A DNA stretch of 64,000 nt from Massilia sp. ST3 (GTDB lineage: Bacteria; Pseudomonadota; Gammaproteobacteria; Burkholderiales; Burkholderiaceae_D). The translations under genes were made by a program, and so were the position numbers. The stretch is from contig NZ_JAGPWC010000024.1 in assembly GCF_018119405.1 (NCBI RefSeq), positions 1 through 64,000 of the forward strand, read 5' to 3'. How positions within the stretch are numbered: position 1 is the first letter of the stretch; each line of letters begins with the position of its first letter. Under the pieces are notes generated by a model, which was not told the DNA's origin, searched no databases, and saw nothing but the letters and a program-made list of their open reading frames with translations. This document shows, in pieces, positions 56,497 to 64,000 of the stretch.

Positions 56497-58635
56497 ATGA
56501 GTTCGATGAAGCCGGTTTCTCTTGCGGTGGCCGCCGCGTGCGCCCTGATGGCGATGCCTGTCGCACTGGCCCAGCAGGTCCAGCAGCCCCAAGAGGAGGA
56601 CATGGCCTCGGTCGTGGTCACCGCCACCCGTACCGCCAAGGCCGTGGACAAGATCCCCGGCGCCGTGGCCGTGATCACCCAGCAGGAACTGGCGACCCAG
56701 TACCTGATCGCCGACGATCCCTCGCAGGCGCTGTCGACCTATGTGCCGGGCTACGCGCCCAGCCGCCAGAAGATGACCTCGACCGGCGAATCGCTGCGCG
56801 GCCGCCAGCCGCTGATCCTGTTCGACGGCATCCCGCAATCGAACCCGCTGCGCGCCGGCATGCGCGAGGGTTATTTTGCCGACAGCGCCATCATCGAGCG
56901 CATCGAAGTCATCAACGGCGCCTCGGCCATGCAGGGCATGGGCGCGACCGGCGGCATCATCAACTACATCACCAAGACCCCGCGCAAGGAGGGCACGACC
57001 TACAGCGTCAACACCCGCTTCGCCACCCAGTTCCGTTCGGACAACCTGGACTGGAAGACCGGCCTGACGGTGAACCATAAATCTGACGCCTTCGACCTGC
57101 TGGGCTACGCCAGCGTGCAGCGGCGCGGCATGGGCTACGACGGCCAGGGCCGCCGCCTGGGCATCGACAACGTGCAGGGCGACACCCTGGATTCGCACGG
57201 CAACGACCTGTTCCTCAAGATCGGCAAGCGCTTCGGCGCCCAGCGCCTGCAGCTCTCGCTCAACCGCTTCGACATGAGCGGCGACGGCGACTACCGCAAC
57301 GATCCGGGCGTGGTGGCGGAAGGCATCCCGACCAGCTCGATCCCGGGCACGCCGGAGGGCATGAGCCCGCGCAACCGCGTGCGCAGCGCCAGCCTCGACT
57401 ACCGCCATGCGGAGCTCGCCGGCGGTTCGCTGTCCGCCCAGGTGTTCAAGCACGACTTCGAATCGCTGTATGGCGCCACCAACACCTCGACCTTCCAGGA
57501 CGTCAGCATCGCGCCGCGCGGCGCCTTGTACGACCAGTCCGAAGTGGTGGCCGACAAGATCGGCTCGCGCATCACTTACGTGCGCCCGGATACCCTGGTC
57601 GAAGGCCTGGAGCTGACCGCGGGCCTGGACTGGCTGAAGGACCACACCCAGCAGCGCCTGGCGGGCACCAACCGCGTGTGGGTGCCGGAACTGAAGTTCC
57701 GCTCGCTGGCGCCTTTCGCGCAGCTCGAATACGAGATCGGCGACGTCACCGTGCGCGGCGGCGTGCGCCACGAGGACGCCAAGCTCGAGGTCGACACCTA
57801 TACCACCCTGGCCGCCTACGGCAGCCGGCGGGTAGAAGGCGGCGCGGCCGAGTTCTCGAAGTCGGTCAAGAACCTGGGCGCGGTGTGGCGTTTCATGCCG
57901 CAGTGGTCGGCCTTCGCCGCGGTGTCGGAAGGCTTCGGCCTGCCGGACGCGGGCCTGGTGCTGCGCGGCGTGAACGTGCCGAACCAGTCGGTCGCCAACC
58001 TGATCAGCCTGCAGCCCATCGTCACCCGCAACAAGGAAGTCGGCATCAACTGGCGCGGCGCGAACGGCCAGTTCGGCATCTCGCGCTACGATTCGCGTTC
58101 CAAGCTGGGCAGCGTGATCCGCATCACCTCGGCCGGCATCGGCCTGGTCGAGCGCGTGCCGACCACGGTCAAGGGCTGGGAAGCCAATGCGGAGTGGAAG
58201 CCCGTGAAAGGGCTGTCGCTGTTCGGCACCTATGCCACCACCGACGGCAAGACCGCGGCCACCCAGGGCGCGCCGCTCGACCTCGACCTGGGCGCCCGCT
58301 CGCAGGGGCCGAACAAGGCGGTGCTGGGCGGTAACTGGAGCTTCCTGCCGAAGGCCCAGCTGCGCCTGCAGGCCACCCACCTGCGCGACCGCGACATCAA
58401 CATTGGCCGCCGTGTGGGCACCAGCAACCTGGAAGAGCATTTCAAGGGCTATACCCTGGTGGACGCCGCGACCACCTTCGACACCCGCTACGGCAAGGTG
58501 GGTGTGAGCATCGAGAACCTGTTCGACAAGCAGTACGTCGGCTACTACTCGCAGTCGGCTGCGGCGCTGGATGCGGCGGGCACCTATGCGGGGCGTGGGC
58601 GGACGCTGGCGGTGAGCTGGACGCAGGATTTCTGA
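56497..58635 (+). CDS. TonB-dependent siderophore receptor
   Basis: A 712-residue outer-membrane receptor: signal peptide (about 1-27, ending ALAQ), TonB box SVVVTATRTAK (about 38-48), plug domain (about 50-160; MQGMGATGGIINYI near 145-160) and a barrel ending in VSWTQDF with the terminal aromatic needed for insertion. AGGAAG precedes the ATG. Fur boxes upstream and the PepSY reductase-type gene opposite make it an iron-siderophore receptor. The siderophore cannot be named; no biosynthesis genes are in the window. Confidence 0.94.
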   Translation: MSSMKPVSLAVAAACALMAMPVALAQQVQQPQEEDMASVVVTATRTAKAVDKIPGAVAVITQQELATQYLIADDPSQALSTYVPGYAPSRQKMTSTGESLRGRQPLILFDGIPQSNPLRAGMREGYFADSAIIERIEVINGASAMQGMGATGGIINYITKTPRKEGTTYSVNTRFATQFRSDNLDWKTGLTVNHKSDAFDLLGYASVQRRGMGYDGQGRRLGIDNVQGDTLDSHGNDLFLKIGKRFGAQRLQLSLNRFDMSGDGDYRNDPGVVAEGIPTSSIPGTPEGMSPRNRVRSASLDYRHAELAGGSLSAQVFKHDFESLYGATNTSTFQDVSIAPRGALYDQSEVVADKIGSRITYVRPDTLVEGLELTAGLDWLKDHTQQRLAGTNRVWVPELKFRSLAPFAQLEYEIGDVTVRGGVRHEDAKLEVDTYTTLAAYGSRRVEGGAAEFSKSVKNLGAVWRFMPQWSAFAAVSEGFGLPDAGLVLRGVNVPNQSVANLISLQPIVTRNKEVGINWRGANGQFGISRYDSRSKLGSVIRITSAGIGLVERVPTTVKGWEANAEWKPVKGLSLFGTYATTDGKTAATQGAPLDLDLGARSQGPNKAVLGGNWSFLPKAQLRLQATHLRDRDINIGRRVGTSNLEEHFKGYTLVDAATTFDTRYGKVGVSIENLFDKQYVGYYSQSAAALDAAGTYAGRGRTLAVSWTQDF

Positions 58636-58685
58636 TCATCTTCGGCTGCACCAATACAGGGCGCGGCTATCTTGCGGCCAACGAT

Positions 58686-58820
58686 CACGCGTGGACGGGG
58701 GACCCGTCCACCCTACGGGTTATCGTTGGCTGCTCATCGTAGGGTGGACGGCTTTGCCGTCCACGCGTTCGACCAGCACCCGCCGGCCCGTGCGCGAAAA
58801 CGAAGCCGCCAACCCTACCG
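58686..58820. repeat. Cluster of REP-like palindromes (subfamily 2, plus one half element)
   Basis: 58686-58717 (-) and 58738-58773 (+) are subfamily-2 elements (GTAGGGTGGACGG...CCGTCCACGCG) facing each other. At 58804-58820 there is the minus-strand half AGCCGCCAACCCTACCG of subfamily 1, which supplies the TAG stop of the next gene (58815-58817). Nothing else is visible in 58636-58814. Confidence 0.8.
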
Positions 58821-59750
58821 TTTGACCGCGTGCAGCCACACCGCCGCGATCCGCTCCACCTCCTCATACCCGGGCTCTCCCAACTGCCCCCCAAAGATGT
58901 CCGGATCGAGCTCCTCGTAGCTCCAGGTGCCGCAGGCCTGTTCGAGCAGCGGCCGCACGCTCTCCAGGAAGTGGTCGTCCGGCCCGCTGATCGCCACCCC
59001 CGTATACAGCATCAGGCTGCCGCCCGGCCGCAGCCGCTCCAGGCCTTCCTCGACGATCCGGCGCGAGATTTCCGCGCCGCGCTCGCCGCCGCCATGGCGG
59101 TAGGGCCGCTCGTCCTCGTCCAGGATGTAGGGCGGGTTCGAGACGATCAGGTCGAAGTCTCCCTGCAGTCCCGCATACAGGTCGCTGTGGCAGGCCTGGA
59201 AGTTGTCCAGCCCCGCCAGGCGGGCGTTGACGGTGGCCAGGTCCAGCGCCTTGATGTTGATGTCGGTCCCAAGCACCTCGGCATGCGGGTAGCGCTGCGC
59301 GATCGCGATCGCCGCCGGGGCGCCGCCGCAGCCGATTTCCACCGCCCGCGTCGGCCCCGACCCCAGCCAGCCGAAGGCGCGCTCCATGGTGCCGACGAAG
59401 CGGTAGGTATCGGGCCCGAAGAACACCGCATCGTCCTCGCTGGTGGGATAGGCCGAGTGGTAGAGTAGGAGATTGCCCAGGGTCGACAGGCGCAAACCCG
59501 AGCGCAGCAGGCTGCCTTCCTCCTTCACGATCCCCGCTTCGCGCATCAGCGCCAGCATGCGCGGCGGCAGCAGGCCGGGCTCGAAGGGGCGGCTCCAGCC
59601 GAAGATGCCGCGCAGGTCGAGCGCGCGTTCGTTGCCGGGGCGGCCATTGATGCGCCGGTGGGTGGAGGGCGTCACGGTCATGAAACGGTAGCCTGCCTGG
59701 CGCAGACTGTGGCCCAGGGTGAGCAGGGCGGCGGCTTGGGATGGGTTCAT
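58815..59750 (-). CDS. SAM-dependent methyltransferase with NPPY motif (PrmC/PrmA-like)
   Basis: A 311-residue class I methyltransferase. The SAM-binding loop is EIGCGGAPAAIAIAQRYP (about 138-155) and the catalytic VSNPPYILDEDE is near 208-219; NPPY is the motif of N-methyltransferases that modify glutamine or adenine. The N-terminal 90 residues resemble the helical part of PrmC but the sequence is not a typical PrmC, and prfA is not adjacent. The substrate is therefore open (protein glutamine, or an adenine). The stop codon lies in a REP-like half repeat. Confidence 0.85.
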   Translation of the reverse strand: MNPSQAAALLTLGHSLRQAGYRFMTVTPSTHRRINGRPGNERALDLRGIFGWSRPFEPGLLPPRMLALMREAGIVKEEGSLLRSGLRLSTLGNLLLYHSAYPTSEDDAVFFGPDTYRFVGTMERAFGWLGSGPTRAVEIGCGGAPAAIAIAQRYPHAEVLGTDINIKALDLATVNARLAGLDNFQACHSDLYAGLQGDFDLIVSNPPYILDEDERPYRHGGGERGAEISRRIVEEGLERLRPGGSLMLYTGVAISGPDDHFLESVRPLLEQACGTWSYEELDPDIFGGQLGEPGYEEVERIAAVWLHAVKR

Positions 59751-59916
59751 GCCGGAGAGTCTCGCCTGCCCGCCGCCGGGCTACCGTGCGCTGCCCAACG
59801 CAAGCGTGCACGGCCCCCGGGGAATTTTGCGTCACTATGTGAATGTTCGAACAGTCCGCGTACCGGCCGGTGCCCATACTGGGGCGCACAGCCGTTCACA
59901 CCAGCAGGAGAGAAAA

Positions 59917-60102
59917 ATGGCTACCAAGGAACGGGACAGCAATCCGCGCGGCCGCATCGCCCGCGAAATCGAGCGCGAGCGCCATGAGCGCCACCTGCAC
60001 GACGAGGCGCGCGCGGGTCTGGCGCCGGCGGACGACCTCCGCACCAAGGATGCGCGCGAGCGTCCCGATACGAGCAACCTGAAGCGGCACGGGGGCGGCT
60101 AG
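59917..60102 (+). CDS. 61-residue highly charged small protein
   Basis: A 61-residue hydrophilic protein (MATKERDSNPRGRIAREIER...) made mostly of Arg, Glu, Asp, His and Lys, with a predicted central helix and a Gly-rich end. AGGAGAG sits 6-10 nt before the ATG at 59917. It is followed 25 nt later by the zinc metallopeptidase gene on the same strand. I do not recognise the family; the composition is like that of stress-associated small proteins of the KGG/CsbD sort, but no such motif is seen. TGTTCGAACA (59844-59853), a perfect palindrome, is in its upstream region. Confidence 0.65.
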   Translation: MATKERDSNPRGRIAREIERERHERHLHDEARAGLAPADDLRTKDARERPDTSNLKRHGGG

Positions 60103-60127
60103 CCGCGCCGCAGGCGAGGAGAACGCA

Positions 60128-60994
60128 ATGAAATGGGAAGGCGACCGGCAGAGTGACAACGTGGAGGACCGCCGCGGCGGCGGCGGGGGCGGATTCGGCG
60201 GATTCGGCGGCAAGACCGTCGGCATCGGCACCCTGGTGATCGCCCTGATCGGCGGCGCCATCTTCGGGGTCGACCCCGGCACCATCCTGGCCCTGCTGGG
60301 CGGCGGCAGCCCGGCGCCGGTCCAGCAGCAAACCCAGACCGTGCCCGCGAACGACCGCGAAACCCAGTTCGTCCGCACCACCCTGGCCTACACCGAAGAC
60401 GTCTGGGCGGCGCTGTTCCGCGAGCAGGGCGCCCAGTACACCCCGCCGCGCCTGGTGTTGTTCGAAGGCGCCACTCCCACCGCCTGCGGCACCGGCCAGA
60501 GCGCCACCGGCCCCTTCTATTGCCCACCGGACCAGAAGGTGTATATCGACCTCAGCTTCTTCCGCCTGATGCAGCAGCGCTTCAAGGTCTCCGGCGAGTT
60601 TCCGCAAGCGTATGTGATCGCGCACGAGGTCGGCCACCACGTGCAGAACCTGCTCGGCTTGTCCGACAAGGTGCATTCCGCCCAGCAGCGGGTGTCCGAG
60701 AGCGAGGGCAATGCGCTGTCGGTGCGCCTGGAGCTGCAGGCCGACTGCTTCGCCGGGGTCTGGGCCAACCGCACCGACCAGCGCGAGCAGATCCTGGAAC
60801 AGGGCGACGTCGAAGCGGCGCTGGCCGCCGCCTCGGCCATCGGCGACGATGCGCTGCAGAAGCAGTCGCGCGGCGTGGTGGTGCCGGACTCCTTCACCCA
60901 CGGCAGCTCGGCCCAGCGCGTGCGCTGGTTCCGCCGCGGCCTGGACAGCGGCCAGGTCGAGTCCTGCAATACCTTCGAGGCGCGCGAGCTGTAG
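60128..60994 (+). CDS. Neutral zinc metallopeptidase (YpfJ/PF04228)
   Basis: A 288-residue membrane-anchored metallopeptidase. A charged start and Gly-rich stretch (about 18-32) are followed by one hydrophobic helix (about 36-60). The peptidase domain has the zinc motif His166-Glu-Val-Gly-His170, with downstream residues of the ADCFAG segment (about 208) expected to supply the third ligand. The length and layout fit the YpfJ family. The active domain should face the periplasm. AGGAGAA precedes the ATG. The preceding 61-residue gene is probably cotranscribed. Confidence 0.92.
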   Translation: MKWEGDRQSDNVEDRRGGGGGGFGGFGGKTVGIGTLVIALIGGAIFGVDPGTILALLGGGSPAPVQQQTQTVPANDRETQFVRTTLAYTEDVWAALFREQGAQYTPPRLVLFEGATPTACGTGQSATGPFYCPPDQKVYIDLSFFRLMQQRFKVSGEFPQAYVIAHEVGHHVQNLLGLSDKVHSAQQRVSESEGNALSVRLELQADCFAGVWANRTDQREQILEQGDVEAALAAASAIGDDALQKQSRGVVVPDSFTHGSSAQRVRWFRRGLDSGQVESCNTFEAREL

Positions 60995-61101
60995 GATTTG
61001 ACGCCGATATTTCCGCATGTGAACGCATTGGCGTGTAAAAGCGGAAAAAATCGGCGAAATCAGCAGTTCGTTTCCGTGCGCGTATCGCCTTGCTTGGCAT
61101 T

Positions 61102-61149
61102 TTGACATAACGTGTTATCACATCAGTCCGCCCTCCGGGGCGGACTTTG
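61102..61149 (+). promoter_or_regulatory. Leader of the alcohol dehydrogenase gene: inverted repeat and hairpin
   Basis: TTGACA (61102-61107) overlaps an inverted repeat ATAAC-GT-GTTAT (61107-61118). A 9-bp hairpin AGTCCGCCC/GGGCGGACT (61125-61146) followed by TTTGT then lies 25 nt before the start codon. The hairpin looks like an attenuator or terminator. Confidence 0.45.
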
Positions 61150-61173
61150 TCAAACCATTGAGGAGGAGGACTT

Positions 61174-62358
61174 ATGCTGGCAATGAACTACCGCGGGCCC
61201 TACCGCGTCCGCGCCGACCACAAGCCCGAACCGGTCATCGAGCACCCGGGCGACGCCATCGTGCGCGTCACCCGCACCTGCATCTGCGGTTCGGACCTGC
61301 ACCTGTACCATGGCATGGTGCCCGACACCCGGGTCGGCCATACCTTCGGCCATGAATTCATCGGCGTGGTACAGGAAGTCGGCTCCGGCGTGCAGAACCT
61401 GAAGGTGGGCGACAAGGTGCTGGTGCCCTTCAACCTGTTCTGCGGGTCCTGCTTCTTCTGCCAGCACGAACTCTACGGCAATTGCCACAACACGAATGCG
61501 CAGGCCACGGCGGTGGGCGCCATCTACGGCTATTCGCACACGGCGGGCGGCTACGACGGCGGCCAGGCCGAGCTGGTGCGGGTGCCGATGGCCGACGTCG
61601 GGCCGCTGGTGATCCCGCACGACATCGACGACGACGACGCCGTGCTGCTCACCGACGCCGTGCCGACCGGCTACCAGGCGGCCGAGATGGGCGACATCCA
61701 GCAGGGCGACACCGTAGTCGTGTTCGGCGCCGGGCCGGTCGGCATCTTCGCCGCCAAGTCGGCCTGGCTGATGGGCGCCGGGCGCGTGATCGTGGTCGAC
61801 GAGGTCGAGTACCGGCTCGAGTTCGTCAAGCGCTACGCCCAGTGCGAAGTGGTGAACTTCCGCGAAGTGGACGACATGGCCCTGCACATCAAGAAGATGA
61901 CCGACTGGATGGGCGCCGACGTCTGCATCGACGCGGTCGGCGGCGACGCGGCCGGCAGCATCGCCCAGACTCTCACCGGGCGCCTGATGAAGATGCAGGC
62001 CGGCGCGGCCACCGTGCTGCACTGGTGCATCAACTCGGTGCGCAAGGGCGGCAACGTCTCGATCGTCGGCGTCTACGGCCCGACCTTCAACGCGGTACCG
62101 ATCGGCAATGCCCTGAACAAGGGCTTGACCCTGCGCATGAACCAGGCCAGCGTCAAGCGCCACCTGCCGCGCCTGATCGAGCACATCCGCGCGGGCCGCC
62201 TGAACCCGAAGGAAATCATCACCCACCGGGTGCCGCTGGAGGAGGTTGCCGAGGCCTACCACATCTTCTCGAGCAAGCTCGACAACTGCATCAAGACCGT
62301 CCTGATTCCGCCCAACGCCGACCAGGTGCGCGCGGTGTCGGCCAGCGCATTGCATTGA
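61174..62358 (+). CDS. Zinc-dependent alcohol dehydrogenase (formaldehyde-dehydrogenase-like)
   Basis: A 394-residue medium-chain dehydrogenase. The catalytic zinc ligands lie in RTCICGSDLHLYHG (Cys37 region) and the GHEFIGVV motif (His62/Glu63 region). Structural zinc cysteines are in CGSCFFCQHELYGNC (about residues 90-104). The NAD-binding loop is VVFGAGPVGIFAA (about 187-199). The insertion pattern and length resemble the glutathione-independent formaldehyde dehydrogenase group, so alcohols or aldehydes are likely substrates. The start follows GGAGGAGGA at 61160-61168. A histidine-rich protein gene follows 9 nt later. Confidence 0.93.
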   Translation: MLAMNYRGPYRVRADHKPEPVIEHPGDAIVRVTRTCICGSDLHLYHGMVPDTRVGHTFGHEFIGVVQEVGSGVQNLKVGDKVLVPFNLFCGSCFFCQHELYGNCHNTNAQATAVGAIYGYSHTAGGYDGGQAELVRVPMADVGPLVIPHDIDDDDAVLLTDAVPTGYQAAEMGDIQQGDTVVVFGAGPVGIFAAKSAWLMGAGRVIVVDEVEYRLEFVKRYAQCEVVNFREVDDMALHIKKMTDWMGADVCIDAVGGDAAGSIAQTLTGRLMKMQAGAATVLHWCINSVRKGGNVSIVGVYGPTFNAVPIGNALNKGLTLRMNQASVKRHLPRLIEHIRAGRLNPKEIITHRVPLEEVAEAYHIFSSKLDNCIKTVLIPPNADQVRAVSASALH

Positions 62359-62367
62359 GGAGGGAAT

Positions 62368-62970
62368 ATGGAAACACGCCACGAGTTGACCGCACACCAG
62401 CACGCCCACGACGGGCACACACACCATGAGCACGGGCACGGCCATGTGCATGCGCACCCGCAGCAGGGCCACATCGTGCCGCGCCGTCCCTCGCCCGAGG
62501 AGCTAACGCACATCCAGGGCTGGGGCGCCGACCTCGACCGCAAGAACCGCCCCGGCGTGCCGATGGAACGCACCCCGCCGCGCTATACCGACGCCAAGGA
62601 AGGCGTGCCGGAACAGCAGCCGGAGCGGGTCGAGGTGCTGGTCTCGCCCGAGCGGCCCGGCATCACGCCGCTGTTCGGCACGGTCCAGCCGCCATCCGGC
62701 CTGTCGGGCATGATCCGGCGCGCCGCCTTCAAGACCACCGAAAGCGACCTGCGCCACTGGCTGCTCCTGCTGCTGGCGGACCGTGTCAATGTGGTCGAAG
62801 GCATCGCCGACGACCTGGCCCATGGCCACGTGCCGAACGTGTTCGCCGAGATGGGCCTGGGCGCCGAGTGGAAGCACAATCCGGCCGGACTGGTGAAGAA
62901 GGCGGCCATCGGCGCCGCCGTGGTCGGCGCCGCCTGGTACCTGCTCAACCGCCGCAGCCGCTACCGCTGA
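62368..62970 (+). CDS. Histidine-rich protein of unknown function
   Basis: A 200-residue protein whose first 35 residues contain 13 histidines (H5, 10, 12, 14, 17, 19, 20, 22, 24, 26, 28, 30, 35), a clear metal-binding tail. A proline-rich middle (about 36-110) and a predicted helical end with a hydrophobic stretch (about 175-193) follow. GGAGGG sits just before the ATG and the gap to the zinc dehydrogenase gene is 9 nt, so they are cotranscribed. No catalytic motif is seen. It could store or deliver zinc for the dehydrogenase. I do not recognise the C-terminal domain. Confidence 0.8.
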   Translation: METRHELTAHQHAHDGHTHHEHGHGHVHAHPQQGHIVPRRPSPEELTHIQGWGADLDRKNRPGVPMERTPPRYTDAKEGVPEQQPERVEVLVSPERPGITPLFGTVQPPSGLSGMIRRAAFKTTESDLRHWLLLLLADRVNVVEGIADDLAHGHVPNVFAEMGLGAEWKHNPAGLVKKAAIGAAVVGAAWYLLNRRSRYR

Positions 62971-63033
62971 CGCCGAACAAGCGTCCCTAGCGAAAGCTAC
63001 GGGAAGGCCGCCCGGCCTTCGTTCACATCCTTT

Positions 63034-63063
63034 GCCGGCGCGCGAACCGCGCCGGCATTTCTT
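63034..63063 (+). terminator. Intrinsic terminator after the histidine-rich gene
   Basis: A perfect 9-bp stem GCCGGCGCG/CGCGCCGGC (63034-63056) with loop CGAAC, followed by ATTTCTTTT. It ends the dehydrogenase/His-rich unit. Confidence 0.9.
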
Positions 63064-63159
63064 TTGCGTCCAAGCAAGTTCTCCACAATAAGCTCGTCCA
63101 CACTGGCCGATGACCCGCGCCGCCCGAGGCCCGGACTGACCTGACCGGATGGAGACGAG

Positions 63160-64000
63160 ATGATGCCGCACACCCCCACAAAACCGATGTCGACCCCGCG
63201 CCTGGCAGCGATGCTGGCGTCCGCCGTCCTGCTCGCTCACGGCGCCCTTGCCGCGCCGATGATGAGCCCGCCCCAGAACCTGGACGTGAAGGTGCGCGCC
63301 TCCGTCCTGGGGCAGCTGAGCGCCGGGCGCAACGCCCAGGGGCTGGACCAGGACCATTCCTACCGCGTGCTGGGGCAGCACCCCGGCGCCGGGGGCACCC
63401 AGGTGGTGCGCGCGGCGCACACCTACAAAGGCTTGCGCATCTTCGGTTCCGATTCGGTGGTGGTGCTGGACCAGAAGCAGCGCGTGGTGACCGAGACCGC
63501 CTCGCCGCGCCGCCTGCACCTGGGGCGCGGCGCCGCCAACCGCCTGGGTGCAAAAACCGCCAGCTTCGATACCCGGCCGCGGATCGCCGCCAAGGCCGCG
63601 ATCGCGGCGGCGCTGGCCCACCTGGTGCCGGGCGCCGCCCACATCGTGGCGCCGCGCGCGGAACTCCTGATCTATCCGGTGATGCGCGACGAGCGCGTGC
63701 CCGAGGCCCAGGGCAAGGCGGAAGAGGAACTGAACGCGCTCGACCTGCAGGAAACCGTGGAGCGCTACCAGCTGGCCTGGCTGGTGCGCACCCGCATGCG
63801 CCTGGGCGACCAGCCGCTGTACCACGACACCGTGATCAGCGCGCGCGACGGCCAGCTGATCGACCAGTGGAGCATGCTGCAGACGGCGACCGGCGTGGGC
63901 AAGAGCCAGTACAACGGCGAAGTCCCGCTCAGCACCACCTTCACGGAGGGCACCTACCGCATGCTCGATCCGGAGCGCGGCAAGGGCGGGACCTTCGGCG
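63160..64000 (+). CDS. Start of a secreted M4 (thermolysin-like) metallopeptidase, cut by window edge
   Basis: A reading frame of 280 codons is still open at the window end. It begins with a signal peptide (about 1-33, hydrophobic core LAAMLASAVLLAHGALAA). Then come an FTP-like propeptide (about 60-130; YKGLRIFGSDSVVVLDQ) and a PepSY-like propeptide (about 145-250; YQLAWLVRTRM). The last residues, GVGKSQYNGEVPLST followed by YRMLDPERGKGG, match the start of the mature M4 domain. The zinc motif HExxH would lie beyond the window. GGAG is 5 nt before the first of two adjacent ATGs. Confidence 0.85.
   Translation, partial: MMPHTPTKPMSTPRLAAMLASAVLLAHGALAAPMMSPPQNLDVKVRASVLGQLSAGRNAQGLDQDHSYRVLGQHPGAGGTQVVRAAHTYKGLRIFGSDSVVVLDQKQRVVTETASPRRLHLGRGAANRLGAKTASFDTRPRIAAKAAIAAALAHLVPGAAHIVAPRAELLIYPVMRDERVPEAQGKAEEELNALDLQETVERYQLAWLVRTRMRLGDQPLYHDTVISARDGQLIDQWSMLQTATGVGKSQYNGEVPLSTTFTEGTYRMLDPERGKGGTFG

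Noticed and set aside
58815..59750. Calling the methyltransferase PrmC
   Set aside because: NPPY is present, but the N-terminal domain and the neighbours (no prfA) do not fit; it is left as a general NPPY methyltransferase.

Overview
The window is 64 kb of GC-rich DNA that reads as the chromosome of a betaproteobacterium, most likely an Oxalobacteraceae member of the Massilia/Telluria/Janthinobacterium type. The grounds are codon use, the nadE-glnB pair, the trxB / ftsK-lolA-rarA-serS neighbourhood typical of Burkholderiales, and the many TonB receptors and LysR regulators. This placement is inference from gene content; there is no rRNA gene in the window to test it.

Region by region. 0.2-7.8 kb is a complete malonate utilisation operon: a MatC-like carrier, then mdcA-C-D-E-G-B-H, all on the + strand with overlapping or closely spaced genes. 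It makes, loads and runs the malonate decarboxylase acyl-carrier complex that turns malonate into acetate and CO2. 7.8-16.6 kb holds a 46-residue orphan protein with its own promoter and terminator, an acyltransferase-like gene, nadE-glnB, a TRIC-type channel, a bacteriophytochrome histidine kinase, an Smr-domain protein and trxB. 16.8-23.5 kb is core: ftsK, lolA, rarA, a secreted 66-residue protein with a TonB-box-like motif, and serS.

23.5-31.3 kb is bounded by two nearly identical ~337 bp units in direct orientation. Each has a tRNA-Ser(CGA), a terminator, a structured tRNA-derived module and a second terminator. Between them lies accessory material: a MarR regulator with a C-terminal cysteine cluster controlling an AhpD-like / thioredoxin-like redox operon, a LysR gene, an MFS exporter, a chloroperoxidase-like hydrolase and a flavin monooxygenase with a Cys/His-rich upstream ORF.

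31.3-40.3 kb has a GAF-PAS-GGDEF-EAL protein, a type II NADH-dehydrogenase-like flavoprotein with a degenerate HAD protein and a divergent LysR, a DUF1080 protein, a divergent AraC/MFS pair and a cupin_8 protein. 40.3-48.1 kb is a catabolic island: a five-gene minus operon (FAD oxidase, TonB receptor, MetX-like hydrolase, MFS carrier, GntR regulator) divergent from another hydrolase, with a sharp palindromic operator on the promoter. 48.1-55.2 kb has a fused indolepyruvate ferredoxin oxidoreductase with a divergent Lrp regulator, a mannitol/fructuronate dehydrogenase, and a TetR-esterase pair. 55.2-58.6 kb is a Fur-controlled iron locus (PepSY membrane protein / TonB receptor). The rest carries a methyltransferase, a zinc metallopeptidase pair, a zinc alcohol dehydrogenase with a histidine-rich partner, and the start of an M4-type secreted protease cut by the window edge.

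Two subfamilies of dispersed palindromic (REP-like) repeats, sharing their outer bases but with different, self-complementary stems, are scattered between the genes. No CRISPR array, integrase, transposase or prophage gene was seen. The most unusual signal is the duplicated tRNA-Ser/structured-module unit; nothing here is clearly a wholly new multi-gene system.
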